DNA from: Bacteroidota bacterium
Lineage (GTDB): Bacteria; Bacteroidota; Bacteroidia; Flavobacteriales; Flavobacteriaceae
DNA length: 7,537 nucleotides
Direction of reading: 5' to 3'
Assembly: GCA_021793535.1 (NCBI GenBank)
Contig: JAJYSO010000075.1
Location: forward strand, 1-7,537
In this document: positions 1 to 6,855 of the stretch, piece by piece
Layout: the number at the start of each line of letters is the position of its first letter
Numbering within the stretch: the first letter of the stretch is position 1
The notes under the pieces: generated by a model
Databases searched by the model: none
Told to the model about the DNA's origin: nothing
What the model saw: the letters and a program-made list of their open reading frames with translations, nothing else
Program-made: the position numbers and the translations under genes

Positions 1-276
1 CGCATCTATAAAGGCCCCTCTTAAATTCAGTTCCAATCGCTCCTGCCAAACCCCGTATCGAACTTCATAACCTAGGCCCATCACCCTCGCCTCCACGTCA
101 GTTAAATTGTGGTTTTCTTCTCCGTAATGTGCAAATCCTTCGACTTGCAACACATTGGCTCCAACCGAAAACGCACCTTGCGATTCACCTGGGCGATTTG
201 AATTGATGACCTCGGTGTACTGCGAGTAACCAGAAAAGAAAAAAAGGAGGGCTAGAACAGTAAAAGAAAAGCGCAT
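1..276 (-). CDS. Secreted outer-membrane 'transporter' family protein (phenol MetA-like), N-terminal part; gene runs off the left edge
   Basis: The minus strand is open from an ATG at 274-276 to the window edge, giving 92 codons with no stop. The protein starts with a clear signal peptide: MRF, then a hydrophobic stretch at about residues 4-16, ending in SGYSQ near residue 19. The mature start, YTEVINSNRPGESQGAFSVG, resembles flavobacterial proteins annotated as 'transporter' in the putative MetA-pathway phenol-degradation family (PF13557). These are predicted outer-membrane beta-barrels of unproven substrate. The rest of the visible part alternates polar and hydrophobic residues (for example VLQVEGFAHYG and LELNLRGAFI), as barrel strands do. 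The start is supported by the signal peptide directly after it and by a good Bacteroidetes promoter 18 bases upstream. The family call rests on recognition of the N-terminal segment only. The C-terminal part, which would confirm a barrel, is outside the window. Confidence 0.72.
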   Translation of the reverse strand, partial: MRFSFTVLALLFFFSGYSQYTEVINSNRPGESQGAFSVGANVLQVEGFAHYGEENHNLTDVEARVMGLGYEVRYGVWQERLELNLRGAFIDA

Positions 277-293
277 AGCTGTAATTTAAGCAT

Positions 294-322
294 CAAATAT
301 AATTATTTTAAGTTTTCTACAA
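294..322 (-). promoter_or_regulatory. Bacteroidetes-type promoter for the leftward transporter gene
   Basis: Read on the minus strand, TATATTTG (301-294) matches the Bacteroidetes -7 consensus TAnnTTTG at every fixed position. A TTG (322-320) lies 18 bases upstream, within the usual spacing for the -33 element. Transcription would start near 287-289, leaving a short leader of roughly a dozen bases before the ATG at 276. The consensus is established for this phylum; its use here is inferred from sequence and spacing alone. Confidence 0.6.
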
Positions 323-324
323 CC

Positions 325-353
325 TTCTATTCCAGAAGCATTCCCTAGTTTTG
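325..353 (+). promoter_or_regulatory. Bacteroidetes-type promoter for the DUF4834-yfhO pair
   Basis: TAGTTTTG at 346-353 matches the -7 consensus TAnnTTTG at every fixed position and sits 16 bases before the ATG at 370. The -33 position is weaker: only TTC at 325-327 lies at the right distance (18-base spacer) instead of TTG. The predicted transcript start is near 359-361, so the leader would be about 10 bases. No comparable element is seen in the 33-bp gap before the next gene, so this promoter probably serves both genes. Confidence 0.5.
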
Positions 354-369
354 TGAAAAACAAGTTCTT

Positions 370-642
370 ATGCTCGCATCCTTTTTTGACAGTCTTGGCA
401 AACTGATCGTATGGTTTTTCTTTATCGTTCTGCTTATCATACTCCTGTTCAGGATCTTTGGAAAGTTTTTTCTGCGGCTAATCCTTAAAAGATTTTCCCG
501 TAAAATGCACCGTCAATACACTTCCAATCAAAAAACAAATACCGCAAATGAGGGAAAAACAAGCATTGCCTACACGCCTTCATCCTCCTCTACCTCCAAG
601 GATAATAGCGGCGAATACATCGATTACGAAGAAATTGATTAG
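370..642 (+). CDS. DUF4834-like small single-pass membrane protein
   Basis: A 90-residue protein of unknown function. The N-terminus holds one strongly hydrophobic segment at about residues 12-30 (VWFFFIVLLIILLFRIF), followed by a very basic stretch at 32-48 (KFFLRLILKRFSRKMHR). The basic stretch suggests the tail lies in the cytoplasm. Residues 50-80 are rich in Ser, Thr and Asn and look disordered. The protein ends in a compact acidic motif, GEYIDYEEID (81-90), which I recognise as the typical ending of flavobacterial DUF4834 proteins. It lies 33 bp upstream of the yfhO-like gene on the same strand, shares its apparent promoter, and this pairing is familiar in Flavobacteriaceae. The TTATG context has no strong Shine-Dalgarno sequence, which is normal for the phylum. 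The role is unknown; membrane anchoring with a cytoplasmic interaction tail is inference. Confidence 0.8.
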   Translation: MLASFFDSLGKLIVWFFFIVLLIILLFRIFGKFFLRLILKRFSRKMHRQYTSNQKTNTANEGKTSIAYTPSSSSTSKDNSGEYIDYEEID

Positions 643-675
643 TTTTACTCCCTTCTGAGAAACTTTTTACTGTCT

Positions 676-3123
676 ATGAACCCGTCCATCAAAAGACTTC
701 TTCCTCACGTACTGATTATCATTGGCTTTACGTTGGTTGCGCTGTTTTATTTCAAACCGGTACTCCAAGGAAAAAAAATGCTGCAAAGTGACATTCGCCA
801 AACCAAGGGGATGACCAAAGAGCGTACCGATTTTCGAAAGGACCATCAACAGGAAGCTTATTGGATTGACAATGCTTTTGGCGGGATGCCGCTCTACTTA
901 CCCAGTACGCGGTACCCTCACAACTTTATTCACACCATCGATCAAAGCTTACGCTTTCTTCCCGCACCTGCCGATTATCTTTTTCTGTATTTCATAGGCT
1001 TATACATCCTTTTTTTAACCTTTAAAGTAGACTATAAACTCGCGGCCATAGGCGCGCTGGCTTTTGGGTTTTCCACCTATCTGATCATCATCATCGGGGT
1101 CGGTCACAATTCCAAAGCACATGCCATAGCCTATATGCCGTTCGTATTAGCCGGCATCTTCAGCGTGCTCAATAAAAAATATTTTTGGGGTGGTCTTCTC
1201 TTGTCGGTTAGCCTGGCGCTTGAAATTTTTACCGGCCATTATCAAATTACGTATTATTTGATGTTGACCACCATCATTATTGGGCTGGTTTATCTCTACA
1301 AGGCATTTTTAGCCAAAGAAATCCCTTCTTTTTTAAAAGCCGTGGGGGTCATGTTCATAGCAGCCATCATCGGAGTCGCCGCAAATGCCACGCAATTGCT
1401 CACCACTGAACAATACACGCGCTTTAGTACCCGAGGAGACACAGGCCTGACCATCACCAAAGATGGACAAGAAAAAACAAAGGGCTTGGATTACGACTAC
1501 ATTACCGAATACAGTTATGGCTTTGCCGAAACCTTAAACCTCTTCATTCCGCGCTTTACTGGAGGGGCCAGTGGTGAAAAATTAGGAAAGGACTCCCATG
1601 CATATCAAGCCCTCATCGCACAGGGTGTGCCGGCAAATCAAGCTGAGGCCTTTTTAGAGAACGCTCCAACCTATTGGGGGGAACAACCCATTGTTGCCGC
1701 TCCAAATTACTTAGGAGCCACCGTTATTTTCCTCTTCGTTTTAGCGCTCTTTTTAATCAAAGGTCCTTTAAAATGGTGGGTAGTAGCCTCCAGTATACTG
1801 GCCTTACTTCTTTCATGGGGGCATCATTTTGGCCTGTTGACCAAGTTTTTTATCAACTACGTCCCGCTCTACGCAAAGTTCCGAACCGTTTCCATGATTC
1901 AGGTTCTTCTGCAAATGCTCATCCCTTTCTTCGGCATTATCGGATTGTCCAGGTTATTTTCTGACAAGGTCGAACTTCTTAAAAAACGCGAAGCACTGAA
2001 ATGGACTACAATAATTACCGGAGGCGTCTGCCTGTTCTTCCTTCTTTTTAAAAGTTTTTTCTTTGACTTCACTTCCCTATACGACCGTCAAATGCTTCAA
2101 AACGTAGGACCAGATTTCGTAGAGGCCCTGCGGTTGGATCGCAAAGCCATGCTGACTAAAGATTCCTTACGGTCGCTGATTTTCGTATTGTTATTTGCCG
2201 GATTGCTATGGGCTTACCTCAAAGAAAAATTACGCAAAAACACACTGCTTCCCCTCCTGGGAGCTTTGATCCTCATCGATCTGGTCAGCGTAGATTTAAA
2301 ATATGTCACCAATGATGGGCAAGATAAAAATCAATGGCTGACAAAAAACGAAATTGCACACCCCTTTCTGCCCAACTCAGCTGACAAACAAATCATGAAA
2401 GACACTACACATTATCGTGTTTTGGACCTTTCGGTAAACCCGATGAATACCGGAAGAACAGCTTATTTTCACAATGCACTGGGGGGGTATCACGGGGCAA
2501 AGCCCGGCAGGTTCCAAGAACTGTTTGAATTTTATATCAATGACCTGGACGAGGGAGTACTCAATATGCTCAATACCAAATACATCATTTACGATGACCA
2601 AGGGCAGCCAAAAGTACACCCCAATACCCAAGCCAATGGGAATGCTTGGTTTGTCGATACAGTCGCTTTTGTCAACTCGCCCAACCAAGAAATTAAAGCC
2701 TTGAAAAATCTGGATACAAAAACAGAAGCTGTGGCAGATACGAAGTTTACATCAGCTATTCCTCAGACCCATTTCCAGCGCCATGCAGGGGACACCATTT
2801 ATTTGAAAGCTCACCAGCCCGGTCATCAAGTATACGCCTATCGCCTTGCAGAAGATCGGTTGGCTGTTTTTTCAGAAATGTACTATCCCTATGGTTGGAA
2901 TGCTGAAATTGAAGGGCAATCTTATCCCATTTCCCGAGTCAATTACGTTCTTCGAGCGGTAATGCTTCCTAAAGGTGAACATGAAATTAGTTTCGACTTT
3001 GCCCCACGCGTTATCCAAACTGGAGGCAGGATTACCCTTTCCACCGGTATTTTAATAGGTCTACTTGTCCTGGGAGGACTGGTGTATGAATACAGGCGAA
3101 AAACGGCGGAGAAAAAAGCTTAA
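676..3123 (+). CDS. YfhO-family polytopic membrane protein (GT-C-like glycosyltransferase candidate)
   Basis: An 815-residue integral membrane protein of the YfhO family (PF09586). About 12-14 hydrophobic segments are visible, at roughly residues 10-28, 101-117, 121-141, 150-165, 170-187, 192-212, 218-237, 345-362, 366-381, 403-426, 443-463, 499-516, 522-540 and 786-805. A large extracytoplasmic domain lies at about 541-785. The loop after the first helix carries QSDI (37-40) and then WIDNAFGGMPLY (63-74), and GHNSKAHAIAYMP (143-155) follows; these are characteristic of the Bacteroidetes members. Acidic residues D39 and D65 in that first loop are where GT-C enzymes place their catalytic Asp. 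Bacillus subtilis YfhO is known to be needed for glycosylation of lipoteichoic acid, but the substrate here is unknown. Length is normal for the family and the frame is intact. The gene follows the DUF4834 gene by 33 bp. Its TAA stop overlaps the stop of the convergent gene. Confidence 0.88.
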   Translation: MNPSIKRLLPHVLIIIGFTLVALFYFKPVLQGKKMLQSDIRQTKGMTKERTDFRKDHQQEAYWIDNAFGGMPLYLPSTRYPHNFIHTIDQSLRFLPAPADYLFLYFIGLYILFLTFKVDYKLAAIGALAFGFSTYLIIIIGVGHNSKAHAIAYMPFVLAGIFSVLNKKYFWGGLLLSVSLALEIFTGHYQITYYLMLTTIIIGLVYLYKAFLAKEIPSFLKAVGVMFIAAIIGVAANATQLLTTEQYTRFSTRGDTGLTITKDGQEKTKGLDYDYITEYSYGFAETLNLFIPRFTGGASGEKLGKDSHAYQALIAQGVPANQAEAFLENAPTYWGEQPIVAAPNYLGATVIFLFVLALFLIKGPLKWWVVASSILALLLSWGHHFGLLTKFFINYVPLYAKFRTVSMIQVLLQMLIPFFGIIGLSRLFSDKVELLKKREALKWTTIITGGVCLFFLLFKSFFFDFTSLYDRQMLQNVGPDFVEALRLDRKAMLTKDSLRSLIFVLLFAGLLWAYLKEKLRKNTLLPLLGALILIDLVSVDLKYVTNDGQDKNQWLTKNEIAHPFLPNSADKQIMKDTTHYRVLDLSVNPMNTGRTAYFHNALGGYHGAKPGRFQELFEFYINDLDEGVLNMLNTKYIIYDDQGQPKVHPNTQANGNAWFVDTVAFVNSPNQEIKALKNLDTKTEAVADTKFTSAIPQTHFQRHAGDTIYLKAHQPGHQVYAYRLAEDRLAVFSEMYYPYGWNAEIEGQSYPISRVNYVLRAVMLPKGEHEISFDFAPRVIQTGGRITLSTGILIGLLVLGGLVYEYRRKTAEKKA

Positions 3124-4310
3124 TCACCATCCAATACCGCCTCGGCCACCCGCCTTGCGCTATGGGCATCTTGATGAAGAAAGAAGGCCGTACGCAACCT
3201 GCGGCGTTTCGCCTGCCACTGATCAATCCCTGTTCTTAAAAAGACCTCCACTGCCTCGAAAAACGCATCTTGGGTTTGATAGAGTGCTGAAGGCACCCAA
3301 TCGCTATACGGAGAAAAACACAAGCCTTGGGTGCGCTGGTAATGTTCCACATCCGTAGCCAAACAAAAAATGGGGCGATCCAAGAGCATATAATCGATCA
3401 TCACAGAGGAATAATCAGAAATCAGGGCATCGGTACAGGCTAAAAATTCATACAATAAAACTTCATGCCTCCTGAGCCAAGCATCGTCGATGAGCCGTAC
3501 CCGATCAAACGTCTTCCCTTCCTCCTCCACCTCCATAACATGGTGGGTCTTGAGCAAACACACGGCATTATTTTCTTCCAATATACGGTTCAACCGATGA
3601 AGGGCAAAGTCCTCCACTCCAAAAAGAGCGCTGGCCTGTTTTCGTACCGCGGTACTGTTTGTCGCATTCGAACGCCTATAGGTAGGCATCCAAATTAAAA
3701 CCCTGCTGTAGGAGTCCAAGTTCAGTTTTTTTTGAATCCGATTAGCCTGATCACGTGAACGAAGCATTTGGTCATTTCTGGGTAACCCTGAAATCAACAC
3801 TTGTTCTTTGGGAACGCCAAATATAGCAGCATTCATCTCTCGGGTCATTTCAGAGCCGGCCACTGTATAATCTGCCTGAACAAGAATCCCATCATAGGGT
3901 CGAAGACGTTGAATCTTTTTATAAGTTAAACCGTGCCATAGATTGATATACTGCTGGTGACGAGAAGCTTTTGCGTATAAAAACTGATAGGTCAAAAAAA
4001 CATATTTTGCGCGACTAAGGCGTTTGAAACTCGTCCAGTCCAAACACATATGCCTCGGGCTGGGATACAAGTGTATACGCGAATCCAAAAAGGGCTTGAC
4101 AAAAGCCATATCACGGGCAGGTAGCATAAGATCCACTTCCAACGAATAGTGAGCAGCTAAAAAATTAGCCATGGAAATGGCATTGTCCTCTATTTTTACA
4201 TTACTAATCACCAGGGCCCTATGTTGTTTTTTGACAAAAAGACCCAACATCCGGCAAAGCAATTTGTAAGGGATGCTGCCCAGCTTGAGCCCCCATTTCC
4301 GCATAACCAT
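3120..4310 (-). CDS. CDP-glycerol glycerophosphotransferase family protein (TagB/TagF-like), copy 1
   Basis: A 396-residue protein of the CDP-glycerol:poly(glycerophosphate) glycerophosphotransferase family (PF04464), expected to move glycerol-phosphate from CDP-glycerol to a hydroxyl on a glycan or growing chain at the inner face of the cytoplasmic membrane. Family motifs appear in order: LWHGLTYKKI (124-133, with the WHG histidine H126), GLPRND (175-180), WMPTYR (207-212), LLKTHH (252-257, equivalent to the K-x-H-P motif) and ISDYSSVMIDY (297-307). H126 and H256 match the histidines important in TagF. The length fits the single-domain TagB type rather than long TagF polymerases. It is the last gene of the operon, 6 bp after the GpsA-TagD fusion. 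ATG at 4310 is used here, but ATG two codons later (4304) is equally possible and better spaced from an AAAGG sequence. Oddity: the usual proline after the second histidine is His (H257). Whether it primes, polymerises or decorates cannot be decided. Confidence 0.87.
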   Translation of the reverse strand: MVMRKWGLKLGSIPYKLLCRMLGLFVKKQHRALVISNVKIEDNAISMANFLAAHYSLEVDLMLPARDMAFVKPFLDSRIHLYPSPRHMCLDWTSFKRLSRAKYVFLTYQFLYAKASRHQQYINLWHGLTYKKIQRLRPYDGILVQADYTVAGSEMTREMNAAIFGVPKEQVLISGLPRNDQMLRSRDQANRIQKKLNLDSYSRVLIWMPTYRRSNATNSTAVRKQASALFGVEDFALHRLNRILEENNAVCLLKTHHVMEVEEEGKTFDRVRLIDDAWLRRHEVLLYEFLACTDALISDYSSVMIDYMLLDRPIFCLATDVEHYQRTQGLCFSPYSDWVPSALYQTQDAFFEAVEVFLRTGIDQWQAKRRRLRTAFFLHQDAHSARRVAEAVLDGD

Positions 4311-4316
4311 AGGCCT

Positions 4317-5672
4317 TTACTCCTTAATGATGGATTTTAATTTAGTTGTAGAAATACCTTCTGTCCTGGGCAAGTACCGCACTTCGCAATAGGGCTTCAA
4401 AAAATCAAATTTTCCTTCCCAATCACTCCCCATCACAAAGAGGTCCACTCCGTAATTCTTAATATCTTCTATTTTCTGATCCCATGTTTTTTCTGGAATG
4501 ACCAAATCCACATAGCTGAGTACTTCCAACAAATGTTTTCGTTTCTCATAATTCATGACGCAATCTTTCCGCTTCTGCTGATTAAACTCATCCGTTGAAA
4601 GTCCGACAATCACTCGGTCTCCCAGTTCCCGTAACCGACGCAGCAACTCCAAATGACCAAAGTGCAGCAAATCATATGTCCCGTAGGTAAGAACCGTTTT
4701 GTATTTTCGCCGAAAGAGCTCCTGAAAATCGTAATGATCGTCCAAGGGCTGCTGCAACATTAATTTTACCTTGTGCAATAGCGGTAACTTTTCTTTTAGG
4801 CTGTCGGATAAGGTTTGGTCAATCACCCGCAGCGTATTACAACCTTCCAAAACCACAGCATTTTCAGCCATGGCCTCATTGTAAAAACCTTTACCAATCA
4901 ACAGCCCCAAGGTTCGGTTACGACTCAAATCACTCAATCCCGTTAAGGCAATGTCTCCAATCCCACAACACAAGAAAATTGTTTCCTCCGCCCCTCCCAT
5001 ATTTCGTAAGATGACCTTAATCTCTTCAATAGCCTTGGTCAAAATCATAAAACGAGTGTTCAAGGCATTGTATTTCGCATCGACATTTCCCAGGGCAATT
5101 GCATAAATATTTTTCAGAGCACTCAGGAGTTCCACTCCGCGAATATCATTGGTATAATCCAAAAAAATATTCGTGTGTTTGGTCATTTGCATCAATTTTT
5201 CCAGCTGAAACCGGCGGTCAAACCCCACGGTAAAAAGTGTCGGCATGCTGTTGATCATTTCTGCACTAAAAGAGGCTCCCTTCATACTGATTACATCTTT
5301 ATAACGGAGTTCTTTACGCAGGTATTCCACTATGGTCTCTCCATTTTCCAATACCCCTTTCGCCGTATTGACAATTAAGGCATTCGGCCCTCTGTTTTCC
5401 TTTAGCAAAGAAGCGACAGCCGTAATGCTTTTGGTTGGGGTACACAACAGGATCACTTCAGCATTAGCCAATACCCCTACATCACAAGAAGCCTTAACAC
5501 TAGAGCGCAAAGGTCTCTTAGGAAAATACTTCGTATTGATATGCGTTTGATTGATTGATTTTTCAAGGGCAGGATTTCGCAGGAGAATGCATATTTCATT
5601 GGCAGTATTATCAGCCAATTGATTTGCCAACGCTGTTCCAAAAGAACCTCCTCCTAACAATACAATTTTCAT
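4317..5672 (-). CDS. Fused GpsA-type glycerol-3-phosphate dehydrogenase and TagD-type glycerol-3-phosphate cytidylyltransferase (CDP-glycerol synthesis)
   Basis: One uninterrupted 451-codon frame with two full-length enzyme domains. Residues 1-322 resemble GpsA: nucleotide-binding GGGSFGTALA (7-16), TAKG (103-106, K105), GASFSAEM (132-139), ALKNIYAIALG (185-195, putative catalytic K187), GIGD (237-240) and SRNR (250-253). It would reduce dihydroxyacetone phosphate to sn-glycerol-3-phosphate with NAD(P)H. Residues 325-451 closely resemble Bacillus TagD: GTYDLLHFGH (331-340, with the HxGH histidines H337 and H340), YEKRK (375-379), GSDWEGKFDF (415-424) and RTEGISTTK (436-444). It would join glycerol-3-phosphate and CTP into CDP-glycerol and pyrophosphate. 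The linker is only a few residues and no Met precedes the second domain, arguing against two separate genes. The dehydrogenase half is divergent: Phe for the usual Trp in GxGxWG, Ala for Pro in GPSFA, and TKA for the usual TRG (212-214). The start follows a 36-bp gap after the upstream gene. Confidence 0.9.
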   Translation of the reverse strand: MKIVLLGGGSFGTALANQLADNTANEICILLRNPALEKSINQTHINTKYFPKRPLRSSVKASCDVGVLANAEVILLCTPTKSITAVASLLKENRGPNALIVNTAKGVLENGETIVEYLRKELRYKDVISMKGASFSAEMINSMPTLFTVGFDRRFQLEKLMQMTKHTNIFLDYTNDIRGVELLSALKNIYAIALGNVDAKYNALNTRFMILTKAIEEIKVILRNMGGAEETIFLCCGIGDIALTGLSDLSRNRTLGLLIGKGFYNEAMAENAVVLEGCNTLRVIDQTLSDSLKEKLPLLHKVKLMLQQPLDDHYDFQELFRRKYKTVLTYGTYDLLHFGHLELLRRLRELGDRVIVGLSTDEFNQQKRKDCVMNYEKRKHLLEVLSYVDLVIPEKTWDQKIEDIKNYGVDLFVMGSDWEGKFDFLKPYCEVRYLPRTEGISTTKLKSIIKE

Positions 5673-5708
5673 AATGAATTTTTCGAACCTTTAAAGGTAA
5701 GGATTAAT

Positions 5709-6851
5709 CTACAATTTCTTTATTTCATGCCATACTCTGGCACTCGAATTTCCATCCCTAAAGGAATGAAATTCCTCTTGAAAGCGCACGTAACTTTCCC
5801 GTGTATCTCTAGCCGTTATCCACCCCTGATCACGGATGCTGTTTAGCAGAGCTTTAGGTGAAGTTAAAAAAGGTCTGGGCAAAACTTTTTCAAGATCATA
5901 ATAAATCGAACGACAATGTTTCTGATAAGCCTCAAAATCATAGGCATAAATCAAAATAGGTTTTTGCGTCAAGGCATAATCTGTGGCGATACTACTGTAA
6001 TCGGTAACGAGCCAGTCGGAGACCATCATGAATTCTTCTGCACTGAGTTTGCCTGAAAGATCCTGGATATTTTGATATTGATCGGGTACCTCCAACAACC
6101 GATCCCAAGGGTGTTTTTTAATTATAAAAAGTATTTCTTGAGCAGCCAATTCCTCCTGAAGCTGTCGCCAAAAATCATTCGAAAAAGGAGGCTGCGTTTC
6201 AAAATCCCTAAAGGTAGGTGCGTACCCTATAATCTTCGAATAGGGCAAAAGGTCCCAGCGTGCTTTTAGTCCTTGTACGCGCTCCTTATTTTCATTAAAA
6301 AAGACATCGTTTCTGGGCAGCCCAGTAATCACTGCTGTTTTTACCCCAAACGAAGCGTTCTTCTTCTCCAGATTACTGGGAGAGCTGGCCACCACCAACT
6401 TATAATTCCGATAGATCCTGTGCAAATGTCGCCGCCTCCAGTTGCTCAGATCATCTCGTAACAAGCCGATGTTCTTATATCCTGCTCCGTGTCCCAGTTG
6501 AATAATCGAAAAACGACCGTACCGGTACAAACCAGTATAGGAGTCAATCAACAGGTATTGTGCCCTTAAGCTCATCCAAAACCTACGAAGGCTTCCCTCG
6601 ACCAATTGAAAATCGGGCTGTGCCGGCAATTGGGAAGAAAGCCATCGAACATTGGCGAGCAATACCAAATCCTCTGCCTCCTTCTCACCAGTAGCATACT
6701 CCAACAATGCGCGGATATTTCCTGCAAATTTTTTCGGATCATGAACCAAACGGAAAGCGTATAATCCCTTTTTTTTGGGAATCAAGAGACTCCCTAAACC
6801 ATACAAAAGGCTCGCCCCGAAACTATACATATGCTTTCCCAATATATTCAT
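5709..6851 (-). CDS. CDP-glycerol glycerophosphotransferase family protein (TagB/TagF-like), copy 2
   Basis: A 380-residue protein of the same family (PF04464) as the gene at 3120-4310 but clearly diverged from it. Motifs in order: QLGHGAGYKNIG (118-129, with H121), TGLPRND (176-182), GYAPTFRDF (209-217), FIIKKHPWDR (242-251, with the K-x-H-P histidine H247) and VTDYSSIATDYAL (282-294). It should transfer glycerol-phosphate, or a related alditol-phosphate, from a CDP-activated donor. Start choice: the frame is open up to an ATG at 7022, but that would overlap the Stealth gene out of frame by about 170 bases and add 57 residues unlike the family. The ATG at 6851 lies 4 bases after the Stealth stop and gives a family-like length. 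Residues 10-24 are hydrophobic and could touch the membrane. Oddity: the usual Trp of the WHG motif is Gly here. It is transcribed with the Stealth gene upstream and the fusion gene downstream. Confidence 0.87.
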   Translation of the reverse strand: MNILGKHMYSFGASLLYGLGSLLIPKKKGLYAFRLVHDPKKFAGNIRALLEYATGEKEAEDLVLLANVRWLSSQLPAQPDFQLVEGSLRRFWMSLRAQYLLIDSYTGLYRYGRFSIIQLGHGAGYKNIGLLRDDLSNWRRRHLHRIYRNYKLVVASSPSNLEKKNASFGVKTAVITGLPRNDVFFNENKERVQGLKARWDLLPYSKIIGYAPTFRDFETQPPFSNDFWRQLQEELAAQEILFIIKKHPWDRLLEVPDQYQNIQDLSGKLSAEEFMMVSDWLVTDYSSIATDYALTQKPILIYAYDFEAYQKHCRSIYYDLEKVLPRPFLTSPKALLNSIRDQGWITARDTRESYVRFQEEFHSFRDGNSSARVWHEIKKL

Positions 6852-6855
6852 TTTT

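Noticed and set aside
640..647. TAGTTTTA between the DUF4834 and yfhO genes as a second promoter.
   Set aside because: It lacks the final G of TAnnTTTG and has no TTG at the right distance upstream.
2481..2487. G7 run in yfhO as a phase-variation tract.
   Set aside because: It is short, encodes the middle of an LGGYHG motif, and the frame continues intact to a normal C-terminus.
2377..2704. Open frames on both strands inside the yfhO periplasmic-domain coding region.
   Set aside because: They are shadow frames of a well-supported membrane protein, with no recognisable domain or start context.
3644..3655. Perfect 12-bp palindrome GTACCGCGGTAC inside glycerophosphotransferase copy 1.
   Set aside because: It lies in conserved coding sequence and occurs at chance frequency; there is no second copy in the window.
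5687..5698. Perfect 12-bp palindrome ACCTTTAAAGGT in the 36-bp gap before the GpsA-TagD fusion gene, a possible operator.
   Set aside because: One or two perfect 12-bp palindromes are expected by chance in 7.5 kb. It has no loop or T-tract, so it is not a terminator, and there is no promoter element beside it.
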